A stretch of DNA of 13,636 nt from an uncultured Roseateles sp. (GTDB lineage Bacteria > Pseudomonadota > Gammaproteobacteria > Burkholderiales > Burkholderiaceae). Shown one piece after another: positions 1-7,619 of this stretch. The stretch lies in the NCBI GenBank assembly GCA_946480605.1, contig CAMLKW010000115.1, positions 1 through 13,636 of the forward strand. The letters run 5' to 3'. The notes under the pieces are model-generated. The model did no database searches and was not told the origin of the DNA. It saw only the letters and a list, made by a program, of their open reading frames with translations. The stretch's first letter is position 1. Each line of letters begins with the position of its first letter. The position numbers were made by a program, and so were the translations under genes.

Positions 1-272
1 ACCTGCTGGCCAATGCGCTGGCGCATCGCGGTTCACCGCAGATCCGCATCGAGGCCGACGCGCGCCGCCTGAGCCTCGTCAACGCCAGCGTGCCGCCGCC
101 CGCCGCGCTGCTGAGGCCCGACGCGGCCGGCCGCGCGACGGGGCTGAAGGGCGAGGCCAGCGCGGGGCTGGGCCTGGGCCTGTCCATCGTGCGCCGCCTC
201 GCCGAGCGCCACGGCCTGCAGCTCACGCTGGACCACGAGGACGGCCTCACACGCGTCAGCCTGCTCGCCTAG
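1..272 (+). CDS. Sensor histidine kinase, C-terminal fragment
   Basis: This is the 3' end of a gene that starts before the window; the reading frame begins at base 3 and ends with TAG at 270-272. The 89 visible residues are the second half of a HATPase_c (GHKL) ATP-binding domain. They open with an N-box-like LLANALAH, whose Asn and His normally contact Mg-ATP, and contain the glycine-rich G2 box GLGLGLSIVRRLAERHG near the end. The protein therefore most likely phosphorylates a response regulator as part of a two-component system. The sensor region and any partner regulator lie outside the window, so the signal is unknown. The two short C-terminal beta strands after the G2 box are typical of the family, so the C-terminus looks intact. 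Confidence 0.9.
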   Translation, partial: LLANALAHRGSPQIRIEADARRLSLVNASVPPPAALLRPDAAGRATGLKGEASAGLGLGLSIVRRLAERHGLQLTLDHEDGLTRVSLLA

Positions 273-292
273 CGCTCACGTTTTCTTCACGC

Positions 293-313
293 GCCGCCTT
301 CCAGACTGGCGGC
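293..313 (+). terminator. Short stem-loop after the kinase gene
   Basis: GCCGCC (293-298) and GGCGGC (308-313) can pair as a 6-bp stem around a 9-nt loop in the 64-bp gap between the kinase stop and the hydrolase start. No U-tract follows, so this is only a weak terminator candidate. It could equally be chance in GC-rich DNA. Confidence 0.25.
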
Positions 314-336
314 CCGTCACAGCATCGACGACAACG

Positions 337-1257
337 ATGATGAAGAAAGCAGGCAAATACATGGCAGGACTTCTCGGTGTGGCAGCCGTCGCCGGCGCGC
401 TCTGGTGGGCCGTCTTCGGCCTCAAGCCCTACGCCCCCTCCCCCGCCGAGCTGCAGGCCCGCCACGCACACGCGCCGCTGCCCGGCTTGCAGGTGAAGCT
501 GGAGACCGTCGAGCTCATCGAAGGCGGCCACCGCGCGCAGGCACTGCGCTTCCACACCTTCGACGGCGGCGAGGTGCGCGGCCGCATCGTCTACCCCGCC
601 GGCGCCAGCGGTCCCGTGCCGCTGCTGATCGGCCTGCATGCGCTGGGGCGCAACCACCACCGCTGGTTCGTGTCCGAGTTCATGCGGCGCCCCACCATCG
701 AGCAGACCCACCGCGTCACCGCCCTCGCGCTGGCCAGCGGCTACGCGGTGCTGGCGCTGGACGCCCGCGAACACGGCGAGCGCAAGAACCCCGCGCACAC
801 CGCGCTGGACATCCTGCACGACCTGCACTGGTGGGGCAAGCGCGAGCCCTACGAGCGCATGATCATCGACACGCTGAAGGACTACCGCGCGCTGCTGGAC
901 TGGGCCGTGCAGCAGCCCGGCATCGACGCCCGCCGCGTCCGCGCCGTCGGCTACAGCATGGGCGCACAGATGGCGCTGCTGCTGGGCGGGCTGGACCCGC
1001 GCATCGAGGCCGTGGCCGCCATGGTGCCGCCGCACCTGGACGACAAGGTCGCCGCCGTCTCGCCGCAGCGACTGCTCGGCGGGCTGGCCGGCAAGAAGGT
1101 CTGGCTGCTGACGGCGGACGACGACGAACACGCCAGCGCCGCCCAGAATCGGGCGCTGTTCGACGCTCTGCCCGGCGCCGACAAGCAGCACCTGCGCTTC
1201 CCCGGCGGCCATGTGCTGCCCGAAGGCTATGCCGAGCAGCTGCGCCCGTGGTTCTGA
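337..1257 (+). CDS. Membrane-anchored alpha/beta hydrolase
   Basis: A 306-residue protein of the alpha/beta-hydrolase fold, closest in look to the dienelactone hydrolase/acyl-peptidase-like group. Residues 1-28 are a basic N-terminus (MMKK) followed by a hydrophobic segment, so the enzyme is probably anchored in the inner membrane or exported. The nucleophile elbow is GYSMG with Ser207. A plausible acid lies in the Asp261-Asp263 cluster, and the catalytic His is His292 in FPGGH. A LIGLHALG strand-turn near residues 97-104 would form the oxyanion region. The substrate cannot be read from the sequence; ester or peptide-ester hydrolysis is the family expectation. The ATG at 337 has no clear Shine-Dalgarno. 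The in-frame ATG at 361 has AGCAGG before it but would lose the basic N-terminus, so 337 is preferred. DUF1697 follows after 35 bp on the same strand, suggesting cotranscription. Confidence 0.88.
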   Translation: MMKKAGKYMAGLLGVAAVAGALWWAVFGLKPYAPSPAELQARHAHAPLPGLQVKLETVELIEGGHRAQALRFHTFDGGEVRGRIVYPAGASGPVPLLIGLHALGRNHHRWFVSEFMRRPTIEQTHRVTALALASGYAVLALDAREHGERKNPAHTALDILHDLHWWGKREPYERMIIDTLKDYRALLDWAVQQPGIDARRVRAVGYSMGAQMALLLGGLDPRIEAVAAMVPPHLDDKVAAVSPQRLLGGLAGKKVWLLTADDDEHASAAQNRALFDALPGADKQHLRFPGGHVLPEGYAEQLRPWF

Positions 1258-1292
1258 GCGTGAGAGCATGCAGCCCGAAAGGAGCTTGACCC

Positions 1293-1802
1293 ATGCGCTA
1301 CATCGCCCTCTGGCGCGGCATCAATGTCGGCAAGGCCAAACGGATCGCGATGGCCGACCTCAAGGCCTTGCTGGTCGAACTCGGCGCCACCGACGTCCGC
1401 ACGCTGCTGAACAGCGGCAACGCCGTGTTCGATGCGAAGAAGAAGCTCGGTGCCGACAAGATCCGCGCGGCCGTCGCGCAGCAGCTCGGCGTGGACGCCG
1501 CCGTCATCCTGAAGACGGCGGCCGAGTGGGCCGACATCGCGGCGGCGAACCCTGTCGCCGAAGCCGGTGACCCGAGCCGCCTGCTCGTCGCCATCACGGC
1601 AGATGCTGCGTCGCTGAAGACGGTGGAGAGCATCGCCGCCGACAGCGGCGAGCGCTTCGTCGTCACCGCCCACGCAGCCTATCTGTGGTGCGGCAACGGC
1701 ATCCTGGAGAGCCGGGTCGCCGTCAAGCTGCTGAAGCAGCTGGGCGAAGCCGGCACGACGCGCAACTGGGCGACCGTGCTGAAGCTGAATGCGCTGATCT
1801 AG
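1293..1802 (+). CDS. DUF1697 family protein
   Basis: A 169-residue cytoplasmic protein that I recognise as DUF1697. The N-terminal signature is IALWRGINVG, then MADLKALLVELG and a TLLNSGNAVF strand. The C-terminal signature is TTRNWATVLKL. The length is close to the usual 170-180 residues. The family has a two-domain alpha/beta fold and no established biochemical activity, so no function is assigned. The ATG at 1293 is preceded by AAAGGAGC with about 7 nt spacing, which fixes the start. It follows the hydrolase by 35 bp and probably shares its transcript. Its TAG stop at 1800-1802 overlaps the stop codon of the convergent patatin gene. Confidence 0.9.
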   Translation: MRYIALWRGINVGKAKRIAMADLKALLVELGATDVRTLLNSGNAVFDAKKKLGADKIRAAVAQQLGVDAAVILKTAAEWADIAAANPVAEAGDPSRLLVAITADAASLKTVESIAADSGERFVVTAHAAYLWCGNGILESRVAVKLLKQLGEAGTTRNWATVLKLNALI

Positions 1803-2905
1803 GGCTCGCCGTCCAGCGTGTGCACGCGCATGCCCACACCCTGCTCCGCCGGCGCCTTCCACGGCGCGCGGTCCAGCATCGTGCGGCCATCCGTCAAGCC
1901 CGCCGCCCAGCGGGCGCGCAGGCGGGCATCGCTGAAGTCGATGTCCCGCCAGGAGTCCTCGCCCGGCAGCGCCTGCATCACCATGTGGACCACATCGACC
2001 AGCGTGTCGCAGCCCAGCGCCAGCAGCTCCTTCACGGCGGGGTCGGCCGCTGCCGCAGGGCCCAGCCTCCTGCCGACGACACGCAGCGCTCGGCGCAGGT
2101 TCTGCATGCGTTCGTGGTCGTCCAGGTGCTCCAGGATGCGGCTGGCGTACTGGATGTCCTTGTAGCGCGTCAGCGCCTGCGCCATCGTGTGTGGCGCGGC
2201 CTCGCTGGCGTCCCACAGGTCCACCATGAAGCACAGCGTGTTGCGGCGTTCGGCGTCGTCGAGCACGACGTCCAGCGGCGTGTTGCTGTAGATGCCGCCG
2301 TCCCAATAGGCCTCGTCGCCGATGACGACGGGCGCGAAGCCGGGCGGCAGCGCGCCGCTGGCCATCACGTGCTCGGGGCCGATGCGGGTATGGCCGTCGC
2401 GGTTGTCGAACTGGGCCATCGCGCCCGAGCGCACGTTGACGGCGCACAGCGTCAGCCGCACCTCGGCGGCAGCGATGCGCTCGAAATCCACCAGCTCGTT
2501 CAGCGTGTCCTTCAGCGGCGTGGTGTCGTAGAAACCCAGTTCGCCCAGCGGCGCGCGGCGGTTCATGTCCCAGGCCTGCGGACCGCGCGGCTTGAAGAAG
2601 CCGGGGATGCCCGTCGTCAGCGTCTGCCAGGTCTGGAAGGCCGCAGTGAACGGGCTGGTAGGCAGGTGCGGCGCCCAGCCCGGCTGCGTCACGCGGTCCC
2701 AGAAGCGGCGCATCGCCGGCAGGCGCTCGGTGGGCGCGTTGCCGGCGATCAGCGCGGCGTTGATGGCGCCGATGGACGTGCCCACCAGCCAGTCCGGCGC
2801 CAGGTCCGCCCCTTCCAGCGCTTCGACGAAGCCGGCCTGGTAGGCGCCCAGGGCGCCGCCGCCCTGGAACACGTAGACGGTCTGCGGTCGGCGGCGTGGT
2901 GGCAT
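1799..2905 (-). CDS. Patatin-like phospholipase with DUF3734 C-terminus
   Basis: A 368-residue patatin-family lipid acyl hydrolase with a Ser-Asp dyad. The oxyanion glycine loop is QGGGALGAYQAG (residues 14-25), the nucleophile is Ser44 in GTSIG, and the catalytic Asp is Asp202 in the DGG triad followed by IYSNTPLD. The last ~100 residues, including LRARWAAGL and DGRTML, match the DUF3734 extension found in bacterial patatin phospholipases. Expected chemistry is hydrolysis of fatty acyl esters of phospholipids. There is no signal peptide; the protein is probably cytoplasmic or membrane-peripheral. The start is supported by AAGGGAGA just upstream on the minus strand. It lies 53 bp downstream of the single-pass membrane protein gene and may be the last gene of that operon. 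Its stop (CTA on the plus strand) shares CTAG with the DUF1697 stop. Confidence 0.92.
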   Translation of the reverse strand: MPPRRRPQTVYVFQGGGALGAYQAGFVEALEGADLAPDWLVGTSIGAINAALIAGNAPTERLPAMRRFWDRVTQPGWAPHLPTSPFTAAFQTWQTLTTGIPGFFKPRGPQAWDMNRRAPLGELGFYDTTPLKDTLNELVDFERIAAAEVRLTLCAVNVRSGAMAQFDNRDGHTRIGPEHVMASGALPPGFAPVVIGDEAYWDGGIYSNTPLDVVLDDAERRNTLCFMVDLWDASEAAPHTMAQALTRYKDIQYASRILEHLDDHERMQNLRRALRVVGRRLGPAAAADPAVKELLALGCDTLVDVVHMVMQALPGEDSWRDIDFSDARLRARWAAGLTDGRTMLDRAPWKAPAEQGVGMRVHTLDGEP

Positions 2906-2958
2906 GTCGATCTCCCTTGCAAGCTCGCCTCATCGCCACCGGTGACGGTGCGAACCCC

Positions 2959-3462
2959 TCAAGACGACGAAGACGGTCGCGGCTTCGCGCCATCGAAGCC
3001 GAGCAGGCCGTCGGCCACGGCCTTGCCGTGCTTGCGCTCGATCTCGGCATGCATGACGCGGTTGTAGGCCTCGACGAAGGCCGTCGAGGCGGGCGTGACT
3101 TCCGTGCCCTTGTGAACCCAGGTGACGCCGTAGCGCTGCTTCATGCGCTCGGCCCGCACCGTCTCTGCCTTGCCGGGCTGGGGACCCACCGTCTGCAGCT
3201 TCAGCTCGCCGGCCTCGATGTCCGCCCGCGCGACGGCCGCGCCACGCTCGGCCGCCAGTGCGGGCGTGCCCAGGCGCAGGTCCACCGTGGCGACGAGCAG
3301 CCGGTCACCCGAGGTGTCCAGGTGCACGATGCCGAACTTGACGAACATCAGCAACACGACGCTGACGGCCGCCAGCGCGAACAGCACCGCCACGACATGG
3401 ATGCGCCGCACACCGCGCGGCCGCTGCCACTTGGGCTCGACGAATTCAGTGAGCAATGCCAT
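2959..3462 (-). CDS. Single-pass membrane protein, unrecognised
   Basis: A 167-residue protein I do not recognise. The N-terminus has a basic stretch (RPRGVRR, residues 14-20) followed by one strong hydrophobic helix at about 22-40, which predicts a cytoplasmic N-terminus and a periplasmic C-terminal domain of about 120 residues. That domain is mixed alpha/beta in character, rich in charged residues, with no cysteines or obvious catalytic motif, and ends in a Pro-Ser4 tail. Its start lies inside the upstream monooxygenase-like gene: the two overlap by 17 nt (3446-3462), and only a weak AGG-type ribosome site precedes the ATG, so translational coupling is likely. It could be a subunit or anchor for a neighbouring soluble protein, but nothing in the sequence proves this. 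Confidence 0.72.
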   Translation of the reverse strand: MALLTEFVEPKWQRPRGVRRIHVVAVLFALAAVSVVLLMFVKFGIVHLDTSGDRLLVATVDLRLGTPALAAERGAAVARADIEAGELKLQTVGPQPGKAETVRAERMKQRYGVTWVHKGTEVTPASTAFVEAYNRVMHAEIERKHGKAVADGLLGFDGAKPRPSSSS

Positions 3463-3742
3463 GGCCGCCTGCAGGTCGGGTTTCTCGGTGCTCGCCGAAG
3501 GCGGCGATCAAGGGCATGGCCTGGGCGATGACGGCCTTGACGGCCGGCAGCTGCAGCGAGGCCTTGTGCGCGGCGGCGTCGGTCCAGACCTCGGTGACCC
3601 AGACCGTCACCTCGTCGGCGGGGTCTTCGGCCACCACATAGCTCAGGCAGCCGGGCAAGGCGCCGGACTCGGCCAGCAGCAGCCGGACCAGCTCGGGGCG
3701 GCGGCCCTCGGCAGCCTTGAAGCTGCCAATCAATCCGTACAT
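3446..3742 (-). CDS. Antibiotic biosynthesis monooxygenase (ABM)-like protein
   Basis: A 98-residue protein with the ABM/YgiN pattern. It has an N-terminal strand (YGLIGSF), a helix (PELVRLLLAE), a GCLSYVVAED strand, then VTVWVTEVWTD and a helix AAHKASLQLPAVKAVI. This is the dimeric alpha+beta barrel layout seen in putative quinol monooxygenases and related cofactor-free oxygenases. Members oxidise quinols or polyketide-like phenols, but many small ABM proteins have unknown substrates, so the activity is not assigned. AGGA lies about 9 nt upstream of the ATG. It is separated by 3 bp from the stop of the cysteine-rich gene and overlaps the next gene by 17 nt, giving a tight cluster. Length is normal for the family. 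Confidence 0.85.
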   Translation of the reverse strand: MYGLIGSFKAAEGRRPELVRLLLAESGALPGCLSYVVAEDPADEVTVWVTEVWTDAAAHKASLQLPAVKAVIAQAMPLIAAFGEHRETRPAGGHGIAH

Positions 3743-3746
3743 CGCG

Positions 3747-4280
3747 TCAATTCCTGGAAGTCGAGACGCGATTTTGTGTCAACGGCACCAGCGCCGCCTG
3801 CACGCGGCCTTGCCAGGCAGCTTGTTCGGCGGCGGTCCAGTCCGCCCAGCGCGTGCTTTCGGCCTCCAGTTCGTCGGCCAGCGCCTGCAGCACCGGCCGA
3901 CCGGTGACGCTGGCCGCCAGCGTCAGGCGGGCCAGCCACTCCTGGGCCTGGCGCACACGCGGGTAGGCGGTGAACAGCCAGCGCGCCACCTCGGACCGCG
4001 CACGCCAGTCGGCGCTGCCGAAGCGCTGCACGGCCTGGGCGGTCAGCCGCTGGCCGGCGCCCAGGCAGTCGAACGCGACGCAGCCGCCGAAGCCCTGCGC
4101 GACCAGTCCGTCATGGATGCCGCAGCGGTGGTCGGCGCAGAGGTGGTGGCAGGGCGTCTCGGCGGGCTTGTCGAAGCCGAAGCCCTGCACCGCATCGAAC
4201 GGCGGGACCACGCAGCACAGCGCCACGCAGGCCGAGCAATCGGCCTTCAGGTGCGGCGGCAGCTGGACCGTGTGCGTCAC
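3747..4280 (-). CDS. Cysteine-rich putative metal-binding protein
   Basis: A 177-residue protein starting with GTG at 4280. An upstream ATG in the same frame (4484) would lie wholly inside the VOC gene and add 68 low-complexity Arg/Gly residues, so it is rejected. The GTG overlaps the VOC stop as GTGA, a classic coupling arrangement. The N-terminal ~75 residues carry nine cysteines (15, 18, 22, 23, 44, 48, 53, 67, 72) in a CxxCxxxCC ... TPCHHLC ... CGIH ... GC ... DC layout. This resembles YkgJ-type zinc/iron-chelating domains. From memory, a similar N-terminal region occurs fused to pentapeptide repeats in actinobacteria. Here no pentapeptide repeats follow, only an Ala/Leu-rich helical C-terminus. 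Metal or Fe-S binding is inferred from the cysteine pattern. The cellular role is unknown. Confidence 0.82.
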   Translation of the reverse strand: MTHTVQLPPHLKADCSACVALCCVVPPFDAVQGFGFDKPAETPCHHLCADHRCGIHDGLVAQGFGGCVAFDCLGAGQRLTAQAVQRFGSADWRARSEVARWLFTAYPRVRQAQEWLARLTLAASVTGRPVLQALADELEAESTRWADWTAAEQAAWQGRVQAALVPLTQNRVSTSRN

Positions 4281-4699
4281 CTGGCGTCGTCCGACACGCC
4301 CACCATCCAGCCCACGCCGAAGCGGTCGTTGACCATGCCGAACAGCGGCGCCCAGAAGGTCTTGCCCAGCGGCATGACGACGCTGCCGCCGTCTGCCAGC
4401 GCGGCGAAGGCCTCGCGGGCGGCGTCGGCGTCGGGGCAGTCCAGCGACAGCGAGAAGCCCTTGAAGCCGCCCTCCCCGCTGCACATGCCGTCGGACATCA
4501 TCACCAGCGCGCCGCCGATGTGCAGCGAGGCATGCATGATCTTGTGCTCCGAGCCCGGCGGCAGCGTGCCCTCGGGCGGTGGCTCGGGCGACTCGGAGTT
4601 GCGCATCATGAATTCCACCCTGGCGCCCAGCGCCTGCTTGTAGAACTCGATGGCTGCTTCGCAGTTGCCTTCGAAGAACAGGTAGGGATCGATCTTCAT
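4277..4699 (-). CDS. VOC superfamily protein, PhnB-like
   Basis: A 140-residue protein of the vicinal oxygen chelate (glyoxalase/bleomycin-resistance) superfamily, PhnB/3-demethylubiquinone-methyltransferase-like subgroup. The start MKIDPYLFFEGNCEAAIEFY and the later KIMHASLHIGG, LVMMSD, LGKTFWAPLFGMVNDRFGVGW segments are diagnostic of this subgroup. Two beta-alpha-beta-beta-beta modules are visible. A metal site and substrate cannot be assigned. PhnB-like proteins generally have no proven activity despite the name. GGAG lies 6 nt before the ATG on the minus strand. It is 37 bp downstream of the M16 protease gene and its TGA overlaps the GTG of the cysteine-rich gene, so it probably heads the tightly packed part of the operon. 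Confidence 0.9.
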   Translation of the reverse strand: MKIDPYLFFEGNCEAAIEFYKQALGARVEFMMRNSESPEPPPEGTLPPGSEHKIMHASLHIGGALVMMSDGMCSGEGGFKGFSLSLDCPDADAAREAFAALADGGSVVMPLGKTFWAPLFGMVNDRFGVGWMVGVSDDAR

Positions 4700-4736
4700 C
4701 GCGGTCTCCGGTGGCGGGTGATGACGACTCTAGACC

Positions 4737-7517
4737 TTACGGCGTCTTGAAGTCACCGGCCGTGGAGGTGATGAAACCATCCGCACGGATGTATCGGCGC
4801 CAGGCCGCGTTGGCCTGCTCCACGGTCACCGCCGCCAGCGCCTCGTCACGCTTCTGCGAGGCCAGCCAGGTTTCGCCGTACTCGGCCAGGTTGCCCAGAA
4901 TGCCCACCAGCGTGCCCGGGTCGGCGCGGCCCTGGCGACGGGCTTCGGCAATGTCCTTCTGGGCCCGCGCCAGCTCGGCTGCGGTGACGCCGTCACGGCC
5001 CATGCGGGCGATCTCCTCCTGGATGACGGCAATGATGCGGTCGCGCTTGTCCGGCGCGTAGCTGGCCTGGATGGCGAAACTGCCGTCGTTGCCCCAGTAG
5101 CTGGCGCTCAGCGACGCACCGATGCCGTAGGTCAGGCCTTCCTTCTGGCGCACGCGCTCGGACAGCCGGCTCTCCAGCCCGCCGCCACCGAAGATCTGCA
5201 CCGCCAGCTGCAGCGCGACGAAATCGGGCTGCTCGCTGTTCAGCGCCAGCGGTTGATGCAGGCGCACGATGGCGTTGGGCTTGTCACGCGCGATGGCGTC
5301 GAAGCGCGCCGGCGGCACGGCCAGATGCCTGGGCACATGACGCACGAAGCGCGGCGCGGCGGGCTTCTTCCAGTCGCCGAACAGCCGGTCCAGTTCGCCC
5401 GCCAGCCCGTCCGGCAGCGCGCCCACCACGCTGACCTGCGCGTCGTCGGCGCTCCAGTAGTCGGCGTAGAAGCGCTTCACATCGTCCAGGGTCGTCCGCT
5501 TCACCTCGGCAATGCGTTCGTCCACGCTCATCACGTAGTCGGGGTGACCCAGCGTCACGCCGCGGGCGCGGTTGTAGTGGCCGCGCGTGGCCTCCTGGCG
5601 CAGCACGCCGGGTTCCTGGCGCGACGCCTCGATGCCGGCGATCGTCGACTTGATCTCGCGGTCGAACGCATCCTGCGGCAGCAGCGGCCGGCGCAAGGTG
5701 TCGGCCAGCACGCGCAGCGCGGGCAGCAGCGTGTCCCGCTCGGCACTGAGATAGATGCTGGCACCCTGGTCGTGGCTGCTGATGTTGAAGCTGGCGCGCA
5801 GCTTGATCAGCGCGTCCTGCAGCTGCTGCTTGGTGTAGCCCGCGCTGCCCTCGTTCATCAGCGCGCCGATGAAGCCCGTGCCGTTGCGCGCGAAGGTCGC
5901 GTCGCGCTCGCCCCAGCGCAGCTGCATCTGCAGCATGACGGTGTTGCCGCGGGTCTGCTTCCTCAGCGTGTGCAGCCGGATGCCGCTGGGCAGCGTGGCG
6001 CGGCTCATGCGCGACTCCAGCACGGCGGGCACCGGCTCCAGTTGCTCGCCTTCCTCCACCTTGGGCGGGCCCTGCAGCGCGGCCAGGCGCTGGTCCAGCG
6101 CCGGCGCGGCCGGAATCTCCACGCGCTCCACCTTGTCCGCCGGCAGGTAGCGGCCCAGCGTGCGGTTGGCGGGCTTGAAATAGGCGGCGCGCACTCGGTC
6201 CACGTCGGCCAGCGTGACCTTGGGGATGTCCTCCATCAGCTGGAACAGCAGCCGCCAGTCGCCCGCCGCGACCAGGCCGGAGATCTGCTGGATCAACGCC
6301 TCGGGGTTCTTCATCTGCTGGCGGTAGCTGTTGACGGCGATGTCGCGCACGCGCGCCAGTTCGGTCTCGTCGAAGGACTGGGTCGTGCGGCCCTCGGCCA
6401 GGTCCAGCAGCAGCTTCTCGGCCTTGTCGACGTCGGCGCCGGGCGGCAGCGCGGCGAACGCACTGGCGGTGCCGGGGTCCACGCCGCCCAGGCCGCCCAG
6501 GCCCGCGGCGAGGGCGATCTTGGGCTCCACCAACTGCTTGTAGAGCTGGCCGCTGGGCTGCAGGCTCATCAGCAGGCCGTAGACCAGGATGGCCGGCGTG
6601 TCCGGGTGGGTGATGGCCGGCACGTGGTAGGCCGCCAGCAGGAGCGGCTGGCCGCCCACGCGGCGCACCACCACGCTGCGCTCGCCGTCCTGGGCCGGCT
6701 CCACCGTGTAGGGCTGGGGCACGGGCTGCGCAGGCCTGGCCAGCGGGCCGAAGTGCCTGCCGATCAGCGCCAGCGTCGCGGCCTTGTCGAACTGCCCGGC
6801 GATCAGCAGCGTCGCGTTGTCGGGCCGGTAGTAGCGCTTGTAGAAGGCCTGCAGCTTCTCGATGGGCACGTTCTCGATGTCGCTCTTCGGGCCGATGGTG
6901 GCGTTGCCGTAGGGGTGCCATGCGAAGGCCGCCGCGTTGACGCGCTGGCTCAGCACCGCGAACGGCTGGTTCTCGCCACGCTCGAACTCGTTGCGCACCA
7001 CCGTCATCTCGGTGTCCAGGTCGGCCTTGGCCACGCGGCTGTTGGCCATGCGGTCGGCCTCCAGGTCGAGCAGGAAGGCCAGCGTGTCCGCGTTCGCGTT
7101 GAAGGAGGCGAAATAGTTGGTGCGGTCCACCGTGGTCGTGCCGTTGAAGCGCACGCCGCGCTGCGCCATCGCGCCGGGGATGTCCTTCTGCCGCTCGGTG
7201 CCCTTGAACAGCAGGTGCTCCAGCAGATGGGCCATGCCGTACTCGCCCGGCGCCTCGTGGCGGCTGCCGACGCGGTAGGTGATGTTGACCGTCGTGGTGG
7301 TCTGCGTCGCGTCGGGCAGCAGCAGGACCTGCAGGCCGTTGGGCAGGCGGTACTCCTGGATGCCGCCCAGCTCGCGCACCGCTTCGGGCGTGGCCGCCGC
7401 GTGCATCGTCCCGGGCACGGCCCGGGCCACCGGCTGAACCTGGGCGCAGCCCGCGGCCAGCCCCAGCAGCACGACGCCCAGCCCCCGGGCCAGGCGCCCG
7501 TCCAGCTTGATCCTCAT
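4737..7517 (-). CDS. M16 (pitrilysin-family) zinc metalloprotease, predicted lipoprotein
   Basis: A 926-residue insulinase/pitrilysin-type protease with two M16 halves in one chain. The N-terminal half has the inverted zinc motif HLLEH (His97, Glu100, His101) and the distal ligand Glu177 in VVRNEFE, 75 residues later, the family spacing. The C-terminal half lacks HxxEH (the matching site reads GALMNEGS) and is the inactive, substrate-clamp half, with the RxxEGLTYG segment typical of M16C-terminal domains. A lipoprotein signal peptide is visible: basic N-terminus, GVVLLGLAAG and Cys24 as the lipidated residue. The protein should therefore sit in the periplasm on a membrane and degrade peptides there. 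The ATG at 7517 has AAGGAGA just upstream. The in-frame ATG at 7562 would add 15 residues before the signal peptide and has no better ribosome site. Confidence 0.94.
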   Translation of the reverse strand: MRIKLDGRLARGLGVVLLGLAAGCAQVQPVARAVPGTMHAAATPEAVRELGGIQEYRLPNGLQVLLLPDATQTTTTVNITYRVGSRHEAPGEYGMAHLLEHLLFKGTERQKDIPGAMAQRGVRFNGTTTVDRTNYFASFNANADTLAFLLDLEADRMANSRVAKADLDTEMTVVRNEFERGENQPFAVLSQRVNAAAFAWHPYGNATIGPKSDIENVPIEKLQAFYKRYYRPDNATLLIAGQFDKAATLALIGRHFGPLARPAQPVPQPYTVEPAQDGERSVVVRRVGGQPLLLAAYHVPAITHPDTPAILVYGLLMSLQPSGQLYKQLVEPKIALAAGLGGLGGVDPGTASAFAALPPGADVDKAEKLLLDLAEGRTTQSFDETELARVRDIAVNSYRQQMKNPEALIQQISGLVAAGDWRLLFQLMEDIPKVTLADVDRVRAAYFKPANRTLGRYLPADKVERVEIPAAPALDQRLAALQGPPKVEEGEQLEPVPAVLESRMSRATLPSGIRLHTLRKQTRGNTVMLQMQLRWGERDATFARNGTGFIGALMNEGSAGYTKQQLQDALIKLRASFNISSHDQGASIYLSAERDTLLPALRVLADTLRRPLLPQDAFDREIKSTIAGIEASRQEPGVLRQEATRGHYNRARGVTLGHPDYVMSVDERIAEVKRTTLDDVKRFYADYWSADDAQVSVVGALPDGLAGELDRLFGDWKKPAAPRFVRHVPRHLAVPPARFDAIARDKPNAIVRLHQPLALNSEQPDFVALQLAVQIFGGGGLESRLSERVRQKEGLTYGIGASLSASYWGNDGSFAIQASYAPDKRDRIIAVIQEEIARMGRDGVTAAELARAQKDIAEARRQGRADPGTLVGILGNLAEYGETWLASQKRDEALAAVTVEQANAAWRRYIRADGFITSTAGDFKTP

Positions 7518-7521
7518 CTTG

Positions 7522-7528
7522 TCTCCTT
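7522..7528 (-). promoter_or_regulatory. Ribosome binding site deciding the M16 start
   Basis: The minus strand reads AAGGAGA then CAAG then ATG (7517). This strong Shine-Dalgarno selects 7517 over the upstream in-frame ATG at 7562 and places the lipoprotein signal peptide at the true N-terminus. Confidence 0.8.
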
Positions 7529-7619
7529 CAATCACCGCCGTCGTGTGGACGGGCGCCGGCATTCTCAGGGCTTTCGTCGCACCAGCCCTTCGTCACTGCC
7601 CACGGCGGGATTGACGGCC

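Noticed and set aside
1227..3050. Open frame of 607 codons on the minus strand
   Set aside because: It overlaps patatin in another frame on the same strand and DUF1697 in antisense. The composition is Arg/Ala-rich and carries no motif.
1685..3067. Open frame of 460 codons on the plus strand
   Set aside because: It is antisense to the patatin gene, has Arg/Val/Gln/His-biased sequence and no family signature.
4281..4484. Longer ATG start for the cysteine-rich protein
   Set aside because: The extra 68 residues lie inside the VOC gene in another frame and are Arg/Gly-rich. The GTG at 4280 gives the standard GTGA overlap.
7518..7562. Upstream ATG for the M16 protease
   Set aside because: It would place 15 residues before a lipoprotein signal peptide, while the ATG at 7517 has AAGGAGA directly upstream.
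7567..7589. Terminator between the chemoreceptor and the M16 gene
   Set aside because: AGGGCT and AGCCCT form only a 6-bp stem with an 11-nt loop and no T-tract, which is too weak to call.
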